Both the position numbers and the translations under genes were made by a program. From Arthrinium phaeospermum (taxonomy: Eukaryota; Ascomycota; Sordariomycetes; Amphisphaeriales; Apiosporaceae), in assembly GCA_006503535.1 (NCBI GenBank), contig QYRS01000012.1, positions 1,798,001 through 1,862,000 on the forward strand: a stretch of DNA of 64,000 nt, read 5' to 3'. The notes under the pieces are model-generated. The model did not search any database and was not told where the DNA came from. It was given only the letters and a program-made list of their open reading frames with translations. Below are positions 49,023 to 60,057 of the stretch, in pieces. How positions within the stretch are numbered: the stretch's first letter is position 1; each line of letters begins with the position of its first letter.

Positions 49023-50315
49023 TTATTCCTTCTTATCCTCGATCCCCTGGAGCAAAGCACGAAGACCTGACTTGTAGTGTTCGTCCACGCGTACCTTTGG
49101 CCTCTGCGAAGGTGTAGAGTCATTGCTCTCACCTGGAAGTAGGTCCAGCTGTTGATGGCTAGTAGGTTTCGTCTTCTTTGGTTCAGTGGGAAGAGGTGTG
49201 ATTGCTTCATGGTCCCGAGCCACTCTGGACACACTGATGAAGGTTATCGCCGGACTCTCCGGTAGACAGTACCACATACTTGAACCAAGGGTGATCTCGG
49301 TTTCATGTTCAGTCTGTGAAGATAGTCTGAAGAGAGGTCGCTCTCCTTCTATGTTGCAGTTGTGGAGAAAGGAACAGTCTGCGAGACTGTCTCGATGACA
49401 CACTGAAACTGTCACTTCTACATTGATACCCCTTGCATTCACGTCCATAGGTTGCCAGATCCTCATCTTTTTCGGGTTGATGTGGCGCCGCGTATCCAGG
49501 GGCGACAAAGAAATTGGTTTATACTGGCCTGACGATGATAACATTCTCCGGCTCGCCCCATTCGCTTTGAATGGAGGCGTGGAAAGTGTACTGGCCAGTT
49601 CAGAGAAAAGAAGAGGAGTATTGAGTATTCGTTTCTGCTGAGCAGCTTGTTGAAGATGATGTGCAAGATGAGTGGTGAACTCGAACGTGGGCCACGTGAG
49701 GGCTGGTCCAGCAGCGATTAGTTCCTTACGGGGGTTCAGCGCCACTGAGGCTTCATATGGGCAATCCAGAAGGGTAAGAACTTGAGACTCGCATATATCC
49801 ATCGTCGCGCGGGAGACATCCGATATGTTTACTGAGGGCGGATTCGTGGGGCCTTCTTGGCTGGACAGCCCGGAAGGCCGCAATAGGCATGACCCATCGC
49901 TAGTTTTCTCGGCGAACCCAACATAGAAGAAGATGAAGAGTTCCACCTCTGAGGTCTCTTTGTGGTATTTATTGCACCTGCATATTTTCGCGGCGCGCGC
50001 TTTTACATTGTCGTAGAGGAGTGGTTGTATCTTCGACAAGAGGGTGAGCTGGTTCTTGGAGCCGGACATGGCTTGCTCGAGTCGGTGGGTTTTTGTTGGG
50101 AAGCCGTAGTCCTGTTCGAATACGTCTCGGAGGCGCCGGATGCCCGCGTCAATTTGGGGGTATCGCGTGGCATCAGTGTCCCAGTGACAGAGCAAAACCG
50201 TTACGGTCCTGTCAAGAGGCTGAACCGCAGGTTCTAGCCGAGTTGATAGTGTTTTCTCAAATAGATCATCAACTGCGTGGGTGAGAGCACCCTGTTGGCA
50301 TTCATGAATCTCCAT
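49023..50315 (-). CDS. standalone caspase-like (peptidase C14-type) protein lacking the usual His
   Basis: A clean 430-residue single-exon frame. The order of elements fits the C14/metacaspase-like domain found in fungi: a first strand VTVLLCHWD (about 38-46), a helix IRRLRDVFEQDYGF (about 59-72), a strand LFIFFYVGFAE (about 126-136), a segment LLDCPYEAS (about 182-190), then ELIAAGP and FEFTTHLAHHLQQA. In active relatives the third element reads Y-x-GHG and carries the catalytic His; here it is YVGFAE. The Cys in LLDCPY is kept. The protein is therefore probably not a peptidase by the standard mechanism. No NLR, WD or ankyrin domain is attached. The C-terminal half is beta-like, then disordered and charged. 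Family assignment is by pattern and moderately sure. Confidence 0.7.
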   Translation of the reverse strand: MEIHECQQGALTHAVDDLFEKTLSTRLEPAVQPLDRTVTVLLCHWDTDATRYPQIDAGIRRLRDVFEQDYGFPTKTHRLEQAMSGSKNQLTLLSKIQPLLYDNVKARAAKICRCNKYHKETSEVELFIFFYVGFAEKTSDGSCLLRPSGLSSQEGPTNPPSVNISDVSRATMDICESQVLTLLDCPYEASVALNPRKELIAAGPALTWPTFEFTTHLAHHLQQAAQQKRILNTPLLFSELASTLSTPPFKANGASRRMLSSSGQYKPISLSPLDTRRHINPKKMRIWQPMDVNARGINVEVTVSVCHRDSLADCSFLHNCNIEGERPLFRLSSQTEHETEITLGSSMWYCLPESPAITFISVSRVARDHEAITPLPTEPKKTKPTSHQQLDLLPGESNDSTPSQRPKVRVDEHYKSGLRALLQGIEDKKE

Positions 50316-52322
50316 AGTCAGACTACTGAGTGTTGCGCGAAGGGTTGGATGTGGAAGGTTGCTGTTTGGTTACTGTTACTTTGTGTAGAGGTTCTCGGGT
50401 TTGTTTGCGAAAGATTCTGGCACGCTAGATACATGAGGTAGAAACTTGTATGAAAGCTCTGTTCATGTTGTAACACATCTCCGTTGCAGCTTGTTGGCTG
50501 ATTGCTCGAGTTCTATTGCCGCGACAGCCCTTCGTACTACCAAGTGGGATCATAACCTAAATCGCAACTGAGTTCAAGATTTACATTGATTGATGTTCAC
50601 CAGGAGGAATATTTACATCTTCAAGGATAAAGTGCCTCGTTTGTCGCAATCACTAGACCTGTCTAGGTGTTTACTGGCCAATGCGACCTCAGTAACGTCG
50701 GGCCGCCTGGCATTGAGGGGTTCTGTCTTCATCCCGCACGTGACAGGAACCATTTTCTAGTGGTCTTGGCGGTTAAAGTAACGGATTCTTGAGATAATTT
50801 GCGAGGTCGCGGAGGCTCGATGGATCGATCTTCTAGAGGCATGAATGATGTGAACCTCAAACTTGATTCCGGGCTCTCCCTACATATGCCAGAATGAACC
50901 GGCGCGTCTAGCCCCAACCCCGTCAAACGCGGCGCCGGAGCAGGAGCCGTGGATGTTTCCAGGGTCCATCGGGACAAGGTCATGGATGATGATGACATGC
51001 AAGAGTCAGCTTCGCCCAGGAACCCAGGGCTCTCTTTCCTCTTTCAGCTCAAGCTCAGTCGAGCTCATCTTGGATGCCACGATGCCGCATCGTCAGATTG
51101 TCCCCTCTTCCCCTCTTCTCCATTTCCCCGTGGATTCGACTTTGTACTGTTGAGGAAGAGGGATCTTGCTGTGTTGTCGGACTTATTGTTTGCCTAGCGA
51201 CATGAAAGATGGTAGACAGACGAAGCGACCAACATACGATGTGCATCCGACAATGCATCCAAATTCCAGATATACTTCAGGGTCATTGCACCTGCCAATC
51301 GCCAATCGTCAATTGATGAGAAGTACATCTGCCGTTGGCAGCAATACCGAGCTGCTTGCCTAATAGAGGTCCAAAGAGGCCAAGCAGCGCCAAGATATCG
51401 TCTTATCGCGGAGTTGGTGGAACTTGCCGTTATTGCGAGAGCATGCAGCATGCAGCTCGCGGTTTTTGCCCATGTAAGGGAGCAGATGGGGTAAATTGGC
51501 AGTTGGTTTTTGGGGCGTTTCATCTCTCCCCAATCTCCCTAATTTCACTTTTGCCTCCATACAGCTGAATTGATGTTGGTTCCGACAGATTTCGAGAGCA
51601 ATTGCCACATCTCAATCGGATGACCTTGCAGCTTTCGTCTGAAGTATCCAAAGCCGCTGCAGACGCCTTACTACGGTGGATCGCCGCCGGTCTTCTAGAA
51701 GGAAGGCTGAACGTTTTATTTTTCAGCTGCGCGGCACAGACGGCAAATGGCCGACCAATCAGTCCCACGTGCCACCGGCGAGATGGAATGGCCTTATGGA
51801 GCGAGGGTCTCTAGTGTCGCGCGAGTCAGCGAAAACCGAACGGTGCAATGAGCGGTGGTTCCACTGCGTCCACTGCCCTACAGGGACACCCATCGCCGTG
51901 TAGATCAGAATCAACACCCAACGCTCAAAGAGGGTTACAATCCGATGCGGGCCGTATCGACACTTGTCGATTTCGGTCTCGGCGGTCATCTTGGTCGACC
52001 AAATCGGGCAGCCCTGCCTCTAAACCCCTGGGTTATCGCGCTTGGAAAACTGGAGCCCGACGCATCAAGGTATCTGGTGGTCGTGTTTTTTTCTTTTTGC
52101 GCAATCTAACTTTATGGCACCCGCAGTCGATTGAGACGGGGACGGTGTGCCGGCGACTGGGGCAGAAAAGAAGGAGCATGGCCCAGTCTGCGCGCGTGAA
52201 CCTAGCCCCTAAAGCCGCTCGAATATCACTTTTAAAATCGCTGTTCCCGGCTTTCTGGGTTGTCATCTTGCTGATCTCCATTCGTTCGTTCGCCAGCATC
52301 CGAGTGCAGGCCAAGAAGCAGA
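50316..52322. other. intergenic, 2.0 kb, divergent promoters
   Basis: Only short overlapping open frames. It contains the upstream regions of the minus-strand caspase-like gene and of the GMC oxidoreductase. I see no RNA gene or mobile element. Confidence 0.4.
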
Positions 52323-54251
52323 ATGTACGCCTCCACACGGCTGTTGATCCTCAACGCCCTATCGTTGGGCTTTGTCTCGGCCTCTCCTCTGTTGGGATCT
52401 ATCCTCAACCCGCTCACGGGGTCCCTGGAGACAGCTACTAGCGGCTTGATTGAGGCGACAATCGGTGAACTCAAAGGAACCTTGGGCGATCAAAAGTCCT
52501 TCGACTATGTGGTCGTAGGAGGAGGTACGGGCGGTAACACGATCGCTTACCGCCTGGCCGAAGCCGGTTTCTCCGTCGCCGTCATCGAGCGCGGCCTGTC
52601 TTACGAAGTCGGCAAGCCTGTTGTCGGCGCAGCACCCCTCGGAGACATCATCGGCGTTGGCAGCAACCCTATCGACTCGATCCCGACCGTCGACTATGGT
52701 CTGGTCACGGAGCCTCAAGCTGGAGGCAACGGCCGCAAAATCCACTACACCCAGGGCAAATGTCTCGGCGGCTCATCCGCCCTCAACTTCCTCATCTACC
52801 ACAGGCCCGACAAGGGATCGATGAAGACCTGGGCCGAGGCTGTAGGCGACGAAAGTTACGAGTTCGACGCTCTGCTGCCCTACTTCGAGAAGAGCATCAC
52901 CTTCACGCCGCCCAACAACAACGTGCGCCCGGCCAATGCGACGCCGGTCTACTACGAATCCGACTTCGCTGCGAAGCAAGAGAATGCGCCGCTGCAAGTC
53001 TCCTACGCCAACTGGGCGGCTTCCTGGTCAAGCTGGGCTGCCAAGGGCTTCGAAGCCCTGGGTATGAAGGTCACTGGCGCCTTCAACCAGGGCACCCTTT
53101 CGGGATATCACTACTCGCAGCTCACCACCAAGCCAAAGGACCAGGTCCGCTCCACTTCCGCGGACTTCATCTACCACGCCAAGAACAAGGGCACCAAGGG
53201 CAAATTGACCGTCTACCTGGCCACTCGCGGCAAGAAGATTCTCTTTGATGAGAACAAGAAGGCCACTGGAGTCGAGGTCAGCATGGACTTGCTGCCCTCG
53301 TACGTTATTAAGGCCAAGAAGGAGGTCATTGTCTCAGCCGGTGCTATCCATTCTCCTCAGCTGCTCATGCTGTCGGGTATTGGACCGGCAGCCCATCTTG
53401 CTCAGCACGGCATCAAGGTCATTGCCGACCGTCCTGGTGTCGGCCAAAACTTCAGTGATCACGTCCTCTTCGGACCGTCGTATCAGGTCACGATCGATAC
53501 ACTGAACAAGGTTATCGGGAACCCGCTCATACTTGCAGATGCCATTGCCGAATATGCCCTGTCGCAGACCGGCCCATTGACGACCAACGTGGCCGAGTTC
53601 CTGGCGTGGGAGCGGGTACCCCAGTCGGCCAACATGTCCCAAGCCACCCGAGAGGCGTTCGACAGCATCGCGCCCGAATGGCCCCACATCGAGTACTTCT
53701 CCGCCGCCGGCTACATCGGCCCCTTCGACATCCCCTTCTTGGACCAGCCCCTGGACGGCAAGATGTACAGCTCCGTCCTCGGCGCGCTCGTCGCGCCCTT
53801 CTCGCGCGGCAACGTGTCGCTGGCCAGCTCGAGCCCCCTCGACGCGCCCAAGGTCAACCCCAACTGGATGACGCACAAGGCCGACCAGGAGCTCGCCATC
53901 GCCATCTACCGGCGCCTCCGCACCCTCTACGACACCGACGCCATCAAGTCGGTCCGCGCCAACGCGGTCGAGTACTGGCCCGGCCTCGACAAGGTGCAGA
54001 CGGACGAGGAGATCCTGGCCCACGTGCACAAGACGCTCATGGCCGTCTACCATGCGTCGTGCACCAACCGCATGGGCCGCCGCGACGACCCCACCGCCGT
54101 CGTCGACAGCCTCGCCCGCGTCATCGGCGTGAGCGGCGTGCGTGTGGTCGACGCCAGCGCGTTTGCGCTGCTGCCGCCAGGGCACCCGCAGAGTGTGGTG
54201 TACGCCCTGGCCGAGAAGATTTCGGAGGCCATCATTAAGGGACTGGAGTAA
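52323..54251 (+). CDS. secreted GMC oxidoreductase (FAD-dependent)
   Basis: A clean single-exon frame of 642 residues. Residues 1-20 form a signal peptide (RLLILNALSLGFVSA). The FAD-binding motif GGGTGG is at 66-71, followed by the GMC signature CLGGSSALNFLIYHRP. A second flavin contact is in GAIHSPQLLMLSGIGP. The two active-site His residues sit in VYHASCTNRMG (His577) and PPGHPQSVVYAL (His621). GMC enzymes oxidise alcohols or sugars and pass electrons to oxygen or quinones; the secreted form suggests an extracellular aryl-alcohol, glucose or similar substrate. Substrate cannot be assigned. Some family members act in secondary metabolism, but no PKS, NRPS or terpene cyclase gene is nearby. 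The third codon position is very GC-rich, so long antisense open frames here are shadows. Confidence 0.95.
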   Translation: MYASTRLLILNALSLGFVSASPLLGSILNPLTGSLETATSGLIEATIGELKGTLGDQKSFDYVVVGGGTGGNTIAYRLAEAGFSVAVIERGLSYEVGKPVVGAAPLGDIIGVGSNPIDSIPTVDYGLVTEPQAGGNGRKIHYTQGKCLGGSSALNFLIYHRPDKGSMKTWAEAVGDESYEFDALLPYFEKSITFTPPNNNVRPANATPVYYESDFAAKQENAPLQVSYANWAASWSSWAAKGFEALGMKVTGAFNQGTLSGYHYSQLTTKPKDQVRSTSADFIYHAKNKGTKGKLTVYLATRGKKILFDENKKATGVEVSMDLLPSYVIKAKKEVIVSAGAIHSPQLLMLSGIGPAAHLAQHGIKVIADRPGVGQNFSDHVLFGPSYQVTIDTLNKVIGNPLILADAIAEYALSQTGPLTTNVAEFLAWERVPQSANMSQATREAFDSIAPEWPHIEYFSAAGYIGPFDIPFLDQPLDGKMYSSVLGALVAPFSRGNVSLASSSPLDAPKVNPNWMTHKADQELAIAIYRRLRTLYDTDAIKSVRANAVEYWPGLDKVQTDEEILAHVHKTLMAVYHASCTNRMGRRDDPTAVVDSLARVIGVSGVRVVDASAFALLPPGHPQSVVYALAEKISEAIIKGLE

Positions 54252-54629
54252 CCTGTCTTGTTTTTTTTTTTTTTTAATTACCTATCTATTTATCTATTTA
54301 CATATACTCCAAATGCTGGATTTCTCGTACATTTTAATTCAAGCTTTCGTCAATCGGCCTTGCCTAGTCGCCTTTTTTCTTTCTCGTGGTCATTTCCCCT
54401 TCGTGTCTCATAATACTAGCATAGCAACAAACGCAAACAGAAATTGCTTTGTTCAACATCACATGCCAACAAACCCCCAGTTCCAGCTACTTGGATAATC
54501 TTTTTTTTTCTCTCACATATGCCCTCGATTGCTATTTCTCAACTTGGGGTTTGATACCAAGTCAGACCAGTCGAGAAGACGATCATCGATGACGTCCGTC
54601 AGACTTTTCCTGCATCTGAGGCATTCATC
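54252..54629. other. intergenic, 0.38 kb, with T15 run
   Basis: A run of 15 T at 54261-54275 follows the GMC stop by about ten bases and lies in its 3' UTR. The remainder should be the promoter of the first kinase gene. Confidence 0.5.
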
Positions 54630-57135
54630 ATGGCATTAATGGCGTTGATAAGAGATGCACCCTCTGACGGGAAGTGGAAGGAAGCCGCGCAAGAGCACAA
54701 CTGGAGATGGTCACAGTATCGTAGATTTGGAAGACTTCCGAAGCAGGCCCCCGACGTCCGGCAGCTGTACCCGACGCCGTTCGATAGAGGCGCCAACCAA
54801 CCACGGCAAGTCGGTATCGAGCAGACCCTGCACGGTTACCAAGGGGAATACCTCTCCAGACGGCCGCGGGCTTACAACGCCAGCGTTGCAGCGTTGCAGC
54901 AAACAATCACCAGAATCAGAAACATCTTTGAGAGGCAGCCGCGCTTCAACTACCGCCGACTGATCGGTAGCGGAGGGCAAGGGGCCGCTTTCAAAATGAC
55001 GTACCAGGCGCGCAACAACAACCTGCCCAACATTGACTTCGTTCTGAAAACGCCCAAAGACGGCAGGAGTTGGTCGCCTGATCTCAGGAAAGAAGCAAGG
55101 TCGATGGAGGTAGGTTTCGGAGGCCCCTAGGAGGAGAGGTTTGGAGAAAGCCCCGGAGACGGACTGACATGGACATGGGAGCAGAAAGTAAAGAGATCGG
55201 CTCACTGCGTGCAAATCATCCACTCGTCCGGGCGCGCCCGAGGCTACGAGGAGCCGGACCTGGACGACTCGAGCGACGACCCCGATGCCGACAGCAGCGG
55301 CGACGAGAGCGTGGACGGGCCGCCCCCGCTGCTGCCGCATAGGGGGAACCGCATGGCCCAGCGTCAGAGACAGGTCACATGGGGCCACACCCGAAGACAC
55401 CAGGCTTGGCAGAGAAGAGAAGACAACAGGAAAATGCGGCTCCGGGTAGTCAACGATGCGATCCGAGCCCAGCAGCCCATCCCCCCGCAGGACCCCAACA
55501 ACACCGACGCGGACCTGCAGATCTTCCGGCGCGACTTCATCTTCATGGAGTACCTGCCCTTTGGCGATCTGGAGCAGTTGATTTCCAGGATCGTGAACGA
55601 CAACCGCAACGTGTTAATACCGAACGAGATACTCTGGTCGTTTTGGCTTTGCAGTAAGTGCCCTAATACCCTACTTCCTTTTCGTTCTTCCTTCTTAGTC
55701 AAACGCTCCCCAATCTTGACTTTGTGTGCGATCGTACACTCAATTGATGGCGGAAAATAACACTAAAAACAGTGATCCGAGCATGCATCGCCATGGCTTA
55801 TCCTCCCCGCAAGTTCGCCCCAGGCAGGGATAGGCAAGCGGGACAACCGCGTCGGAACATGGCCCAAGACCTAGCGGGCCTCGGTGTCGGCGCGCAGGAC
55901 CCGAGTCAAGTGTTGCTCGAGGATATGCCTCCCTCTCGCAAGGATTGGAGGAACCAACGCATGGTCCACTTCGACATCGACGTTTCCAACAGTAAGTTTA
56001 AGAGAGAGAGAGAGAGAGGAGTAGGAAGGCGTATACACGCTGTGATGCTGATGGTATTTACGCACCACAGTTTTCTTAGGGCCGGCCCAGCATCCATACA
56101 ACTACAACGTACAGGCAGATGCCAACGACACTGCTTTGCCCCCTAATGTGGTTCCCCCGGCCGGCGAGCCGGTTATCCCTCCCATATATAACATCGATAT
56201 GCAGACTGCTGTGGGAAATTACGATGAGCCATCAGAGCACGACCTGATCCCCGCTCTCAAGGTAAGAGAGGCTCATAAGTTCGAGAGGCTCCGGCGTCAG
56301 GGATTTCTGCTAACGAGGCCTCTACCTGATCCAGCTCGGCGACTTTGGTCTTGCAAAGAAAATCAAGCTACACAAAAGGAAGTATGTAAACACTGTCTTG
56401 CAAATGATATGTTATACTGGTCGTGAGTAACTGACGTGCCGAAACAGCGGATACTACATGAGGGAGCGAGGAAACGGCAAGCCGGGATGGTACACACCAG
56501 TAAGGGCCGCTTTGCACAAGACGGTGCTGGTCTCTAGAGACATCCCCACTGACATGACATGAAAACTACAGGAACAGTTCACTGACGACTGGGATTACGT
56601 AACGGCGAAGCGGGACGGCAACGAGATTGTGAAGCAACAAGTGGCTGGCAGGTATGGCTCGCATACTAACGTCTGGCAAATGGCCCTGGTAAGTTTCGCG
56701 GCAATTATTTAGTATTAAGCTGCTGCTCCTCTCTCCCTCTCTCCCTTCCTCCCCGAGTGTGTAAGAAAAAGCAATCTGTGGAGATTTGGGGGTTGCAAGA
56801 TAGGGCTGACTGGGTAAAACCAACCCACTTTTCTAGGCCATGTGGCAGCTGATCACCTACTGCGTGCCCCCCAAGCCGCCGAGGCTGGTGACCGTGGAAT
56901 TAGTCCGACGCAGGAGACAAGAGTCGTACGGTCTGCTGCTCGATGCTGCCGAGTACGACGAAGTGGACCTTGAGCTGAGGCGAACCATCGTCAACTGTCT
57001 CAAGCACACTCCCCGCCAGCGCCCCAAGCTGGGATTCCTCCTGGAGCAGGCGAAAAGGGCGACGGGGAGAAGGCGGCGGGATGCTACCGACGGCGAGATC
57101 CGGGGTGGGTGCAGCAGTATGTCTATGACGGGTAG
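54630..57135 (+). CDS. divergent serine/threonine kinase-like protein, tandem copy 1
   Basis: Eight exons: 54630-55109, 55185-55653, 55773-55991, 56071-56261, 56335-56381, 56448-56499, 56572-56688 and 56837-57135. Gly loop IGSGGQGAAF (about 112-121), ATP Lys in FVLK (140) and a helix-C Glu in KEARSME are present. An acidic insert (DDSSDDPDADSSGDES) lies in the N-lobe. The hinge is FIFMEYLPFGDL. The catalytic loop reads VHFDIDVSN (Asp and Asn kept, Arg and Lys replaced). About 66 residues separate that Asn from DFG (LGDFGLAKK). The APE equivalent is PEQF; the helix-F Asp is Asn (TNVWQMALAMWQLI). PRQRPK keeps the late Arg. The last exon needs one extra G near 57107 to end WVQQYVYDG like copy 2; without it the frame stops at 57175. 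Probably catalytic but atypical. Confidence 0.85.
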
Positions 57136-57477
57136 GGGGTGGGCAATGAGAAGCAGTATAAAAGTTTTACTATAAAATTTAGACAGAACAATGAATTATG
57201 TAAGTATACAGATATTATACACGAGCCAATCGTTTGGATTCTTTTGTCGGTTCTGTCTTTGGTCCTGCCTAGGGACGGTTCTCTTTGAGCCGCCCATGTC
57301 TTGGAATAGCAGCAAACGCAAACGGAGATGGGCTTTGTTCGCCATCGCACGCCAATCCAGCGCAAGCTGTTCTACCTATGTTGACTCCTCATCGATTCCA
57401 CCCCCTTCTATCCTTTGCAGCTGTCATTGCTCTTGTGACCCTCGGAGTGGTGGACTACTCGAGACCCCGAACTCATC
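57136..57477. other. intergenic between the two kinase genes, 0.34 kb
   Basis: Holds the 3' end of copy 1 and the promoter of copy 2. A T/C-rich tract precedes the copy 2 start. No other gene. Confidence 0.5.
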
Positions 57478-59902
57478 ATGGCTTCTTCTTTGACAGGGTC
57501 TGATAAAGACGAATACGAAGACGACCTCCGAATCGAAAACTACATATGGCAAATGTATCGGGTCACGGGCGACAAGCCCAAGGCAGCCCAAGTCAAAGCC
57601 GATGGTATCAACGTCGACGGCACGCCCAGGACCCGGACCGACGCCATGGCGGCCCCGGTGCGGCAGGGCATCGCCGGCCGTGTCGGCTTCGCGCGCGAGC
57701 CGGCCATCAGCCCGGGGAGAAGCAACCCCAGCGCCGCCACCCGGCAGAAAAGGGCCCTGGCGCTGGCGACGACGAGGCGCCACTTCGACCTCCCGCCCCG
57801 CTACCGCTACCGCACGCTGCTCGGCCGCGGCGGCCAGGGCATCGCCCTGAAGATGACCTACACCCCGCCCAACAACCCAGATGCCCCTATCGACTTCGTC
57901 CTCAAGACGGGCGGCGTGCTGAGGTACAACACCGAACTTCGACACGAGGCCCGGATGATGGAGGTCAGTGAGGATGAGGACAAATCCTTTCCTTTTACTT
58001 TTTCTTCTTCTTCTCTCCTCTCTTCTATAGGCTACATACATTACTAATTACCTAACCTACCAAACAGAAAGTCAAGCGCTCTGCCCACGCGGTCCAGATC
58101 CTCCATTCGTCGGGGCCCGCCTTCCACGAGGAGGTGGACCCCAACGACTCGAGCGACGACGCGCTCAGCAGCGATGACGAGGGGGCGTCGCGACGGCCTC
58201 AGCCGCCCCGAATCCGGAGGAGAAGAAGAAAGCACACAGGCGGAGATGGAAAAATTGGGAGGCGAAGCTGAGGCTGCGGGAGCGGCGATACGAGCGAATC
58301 CTGAAAGCTAGAAGTGCCGGGCAGAATCCGCCTCCCGAGGACCCCAACAACCCCGACGCGCAGCTGGACATCGACCGGTTCGACTTCATCTTTATGGAGT
58401 ACATGCCGCTCGGCAGCCTGATGGACACGCTGTACCGAATGGCCGATCAACGGGCCAAGGACCCGAACGGCCCGCCGATCCCGGACAAGGTCCTCTGGTC
58501 GTTCTGGCTCTGCAGTAAGTGCTCCTTCCTAGCTCGGCGCCCACCGCCCATCTCATGCACAAATATTACAGTCAATGTAAATTGCTGATGGATTCTAGTG
58601 CTCCGCGCGTGCGTTGCCATGGCCTTCCCGCCCCGCAAGTTCCACCCGGACCGGAACAAAGGCAGGGACGATAAGCGCCCCAGTATGGCGCGGGCGATCG
58701 ACGTCGCGGCAAGCTACAACCCGGATGAGCTGCTGCTCGAAGAGATACCAGGCATCCGCCAACGAGGACGGCGGAAGCGGATGGTCCACATGGACATCGA
58801 TGCGGGGAACAGTGAGTAGTGGTGCCAAATGTACATGTTCGTAGTAGTAGGTGCTGACGCATGAAACGCAGTGTTCTTGGGGGAAGCCACGGAATTCAGG
58901 TACAACATGAACTCTACGACCTACGTTGACCCGCCCACCAATGCGAATCCTGCAATCCCGGCTCCGTTGGACATCGCGATGGAGGATGGCATGCCAGTAG
59001 AACCCGCGGCCGCCGAGCACGCTGATATCCCCATGATCAAGGTTGGTTGACCTTCACTCCTCACAATTCACACGTCGGCGGCGGCCCCCCGAACGCTCTT
59101 TTGACTGACAACAACCCATCTATCTACCCCTCTAGCTTGGCGACTTTGGTTTAACCAAGATTTACAAACCAAACAAAAGAAAGTATGTGTGCAATCCACC
59201 TAACTCAACCGTATGCGCCTTTTGGTACTCAGTCCATGGGGAACTAATGCAATCGTCTCGAACAGCGAGTTTTACCGCCTATACCGGCCTGTGGGCAAGT
59301 CAGGATACCACCTACCGGTAAGGCCCATCCATCCTTCGAGCCAGGTGTACTACTGCCTGATCCCCCCTGGTTACTTGGAGGGAAGTTCTATTACTCGATA
59401 GTAACCCCACTCACAGGAGCAATTCTCTCCCGACTGGGACTTCATGCCCTTGACGCGCGACGGCAAGGAAGTCAGCAAGGAGCCCGTGGCGGGCAACTAC
59501 GACGTGCACAGCAACATCTGGCAGATGGCCCTGGTAAGTCTCCTGTAATTTCCATCTATACATAAAATGAAACAAAAGGCTCACCCTATATGTTTGTTTC
59601 TCTCCCAGACCATGTGGCAGCTCATCACCCTCCTCGAGCCGCCCACCCCGCCCCGGCTGACGGACCTGACCTTCGGCAGCCGTTCCGTCGACAACACGTA
59701 CGGCATCCTGCTGGACCACGTCGACTTCAAAAAGACGGACGCGACGCTCCGGCAGGTCATTGCGAACTGCCTGAAGCACGACCCGCGGCAGCGGCCCAAG
59801 CTGGAGGAGCTCCTCCCGCAGGCCAAGAGGGCGGCGGGCATGCGGGCTAGGAGTGTCCAGGACGTTCGCGAGTGGGTACAGAAGTATATGTATAATGCGT
59901 AA
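57478..59902 (+). CDS. divergent serine/threonine kinase-like protein, tandem copy 2
   Basis: Eight exons: 57478-57963, 58068-58514, 58599-58811, 58872-59041, 59136-59182, 59266-59317, 59417-59533 and 59609-59902. All seven introns fall at the same places as in copy 1, and exons 5, 6 and 7 have identical lengths (47, 52, 117). Gly loop LGRGGQGIAL, FVLK, acidic insert, FIFMEYMPLGSL and catalytic loop VHMDIDAGN are present. About 59 residues separate this from LGDFGLTK. PEQF, SNIWQMALTMWQLI (Asn for the helix-F Asp) and DPRQRPKLEELL follow. One base is missing in exon 2 near 58181 (G run), after which the frame continues AAPNPEEKKK. It ends WVQKYMYNA. Clearly a duplicate of copy 1, but diverged enough to be old. 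Confidence 0.85.
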
Positions 59903-60057
59903 GGGTGGGTAGAGGAAGTATAGCAGTATAAATATATAGAAAGTGTACAAGTATACGCTACAACGTTTGAATGGCTAGCATTGTAGTAATATTTACGTTA
60001 GCAACAACGCACGATAGCTGATGACTATCATTTATCTATCTGCCTCCCCCCTTTCTA

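Noticed and set aside
53334..54185. 283-codon minus-strand frame within the GMC gene, and 53606-54238 on the plus strand
   Set aside because: Composition shadows of the intact GMC oxidoreductase; no motif.
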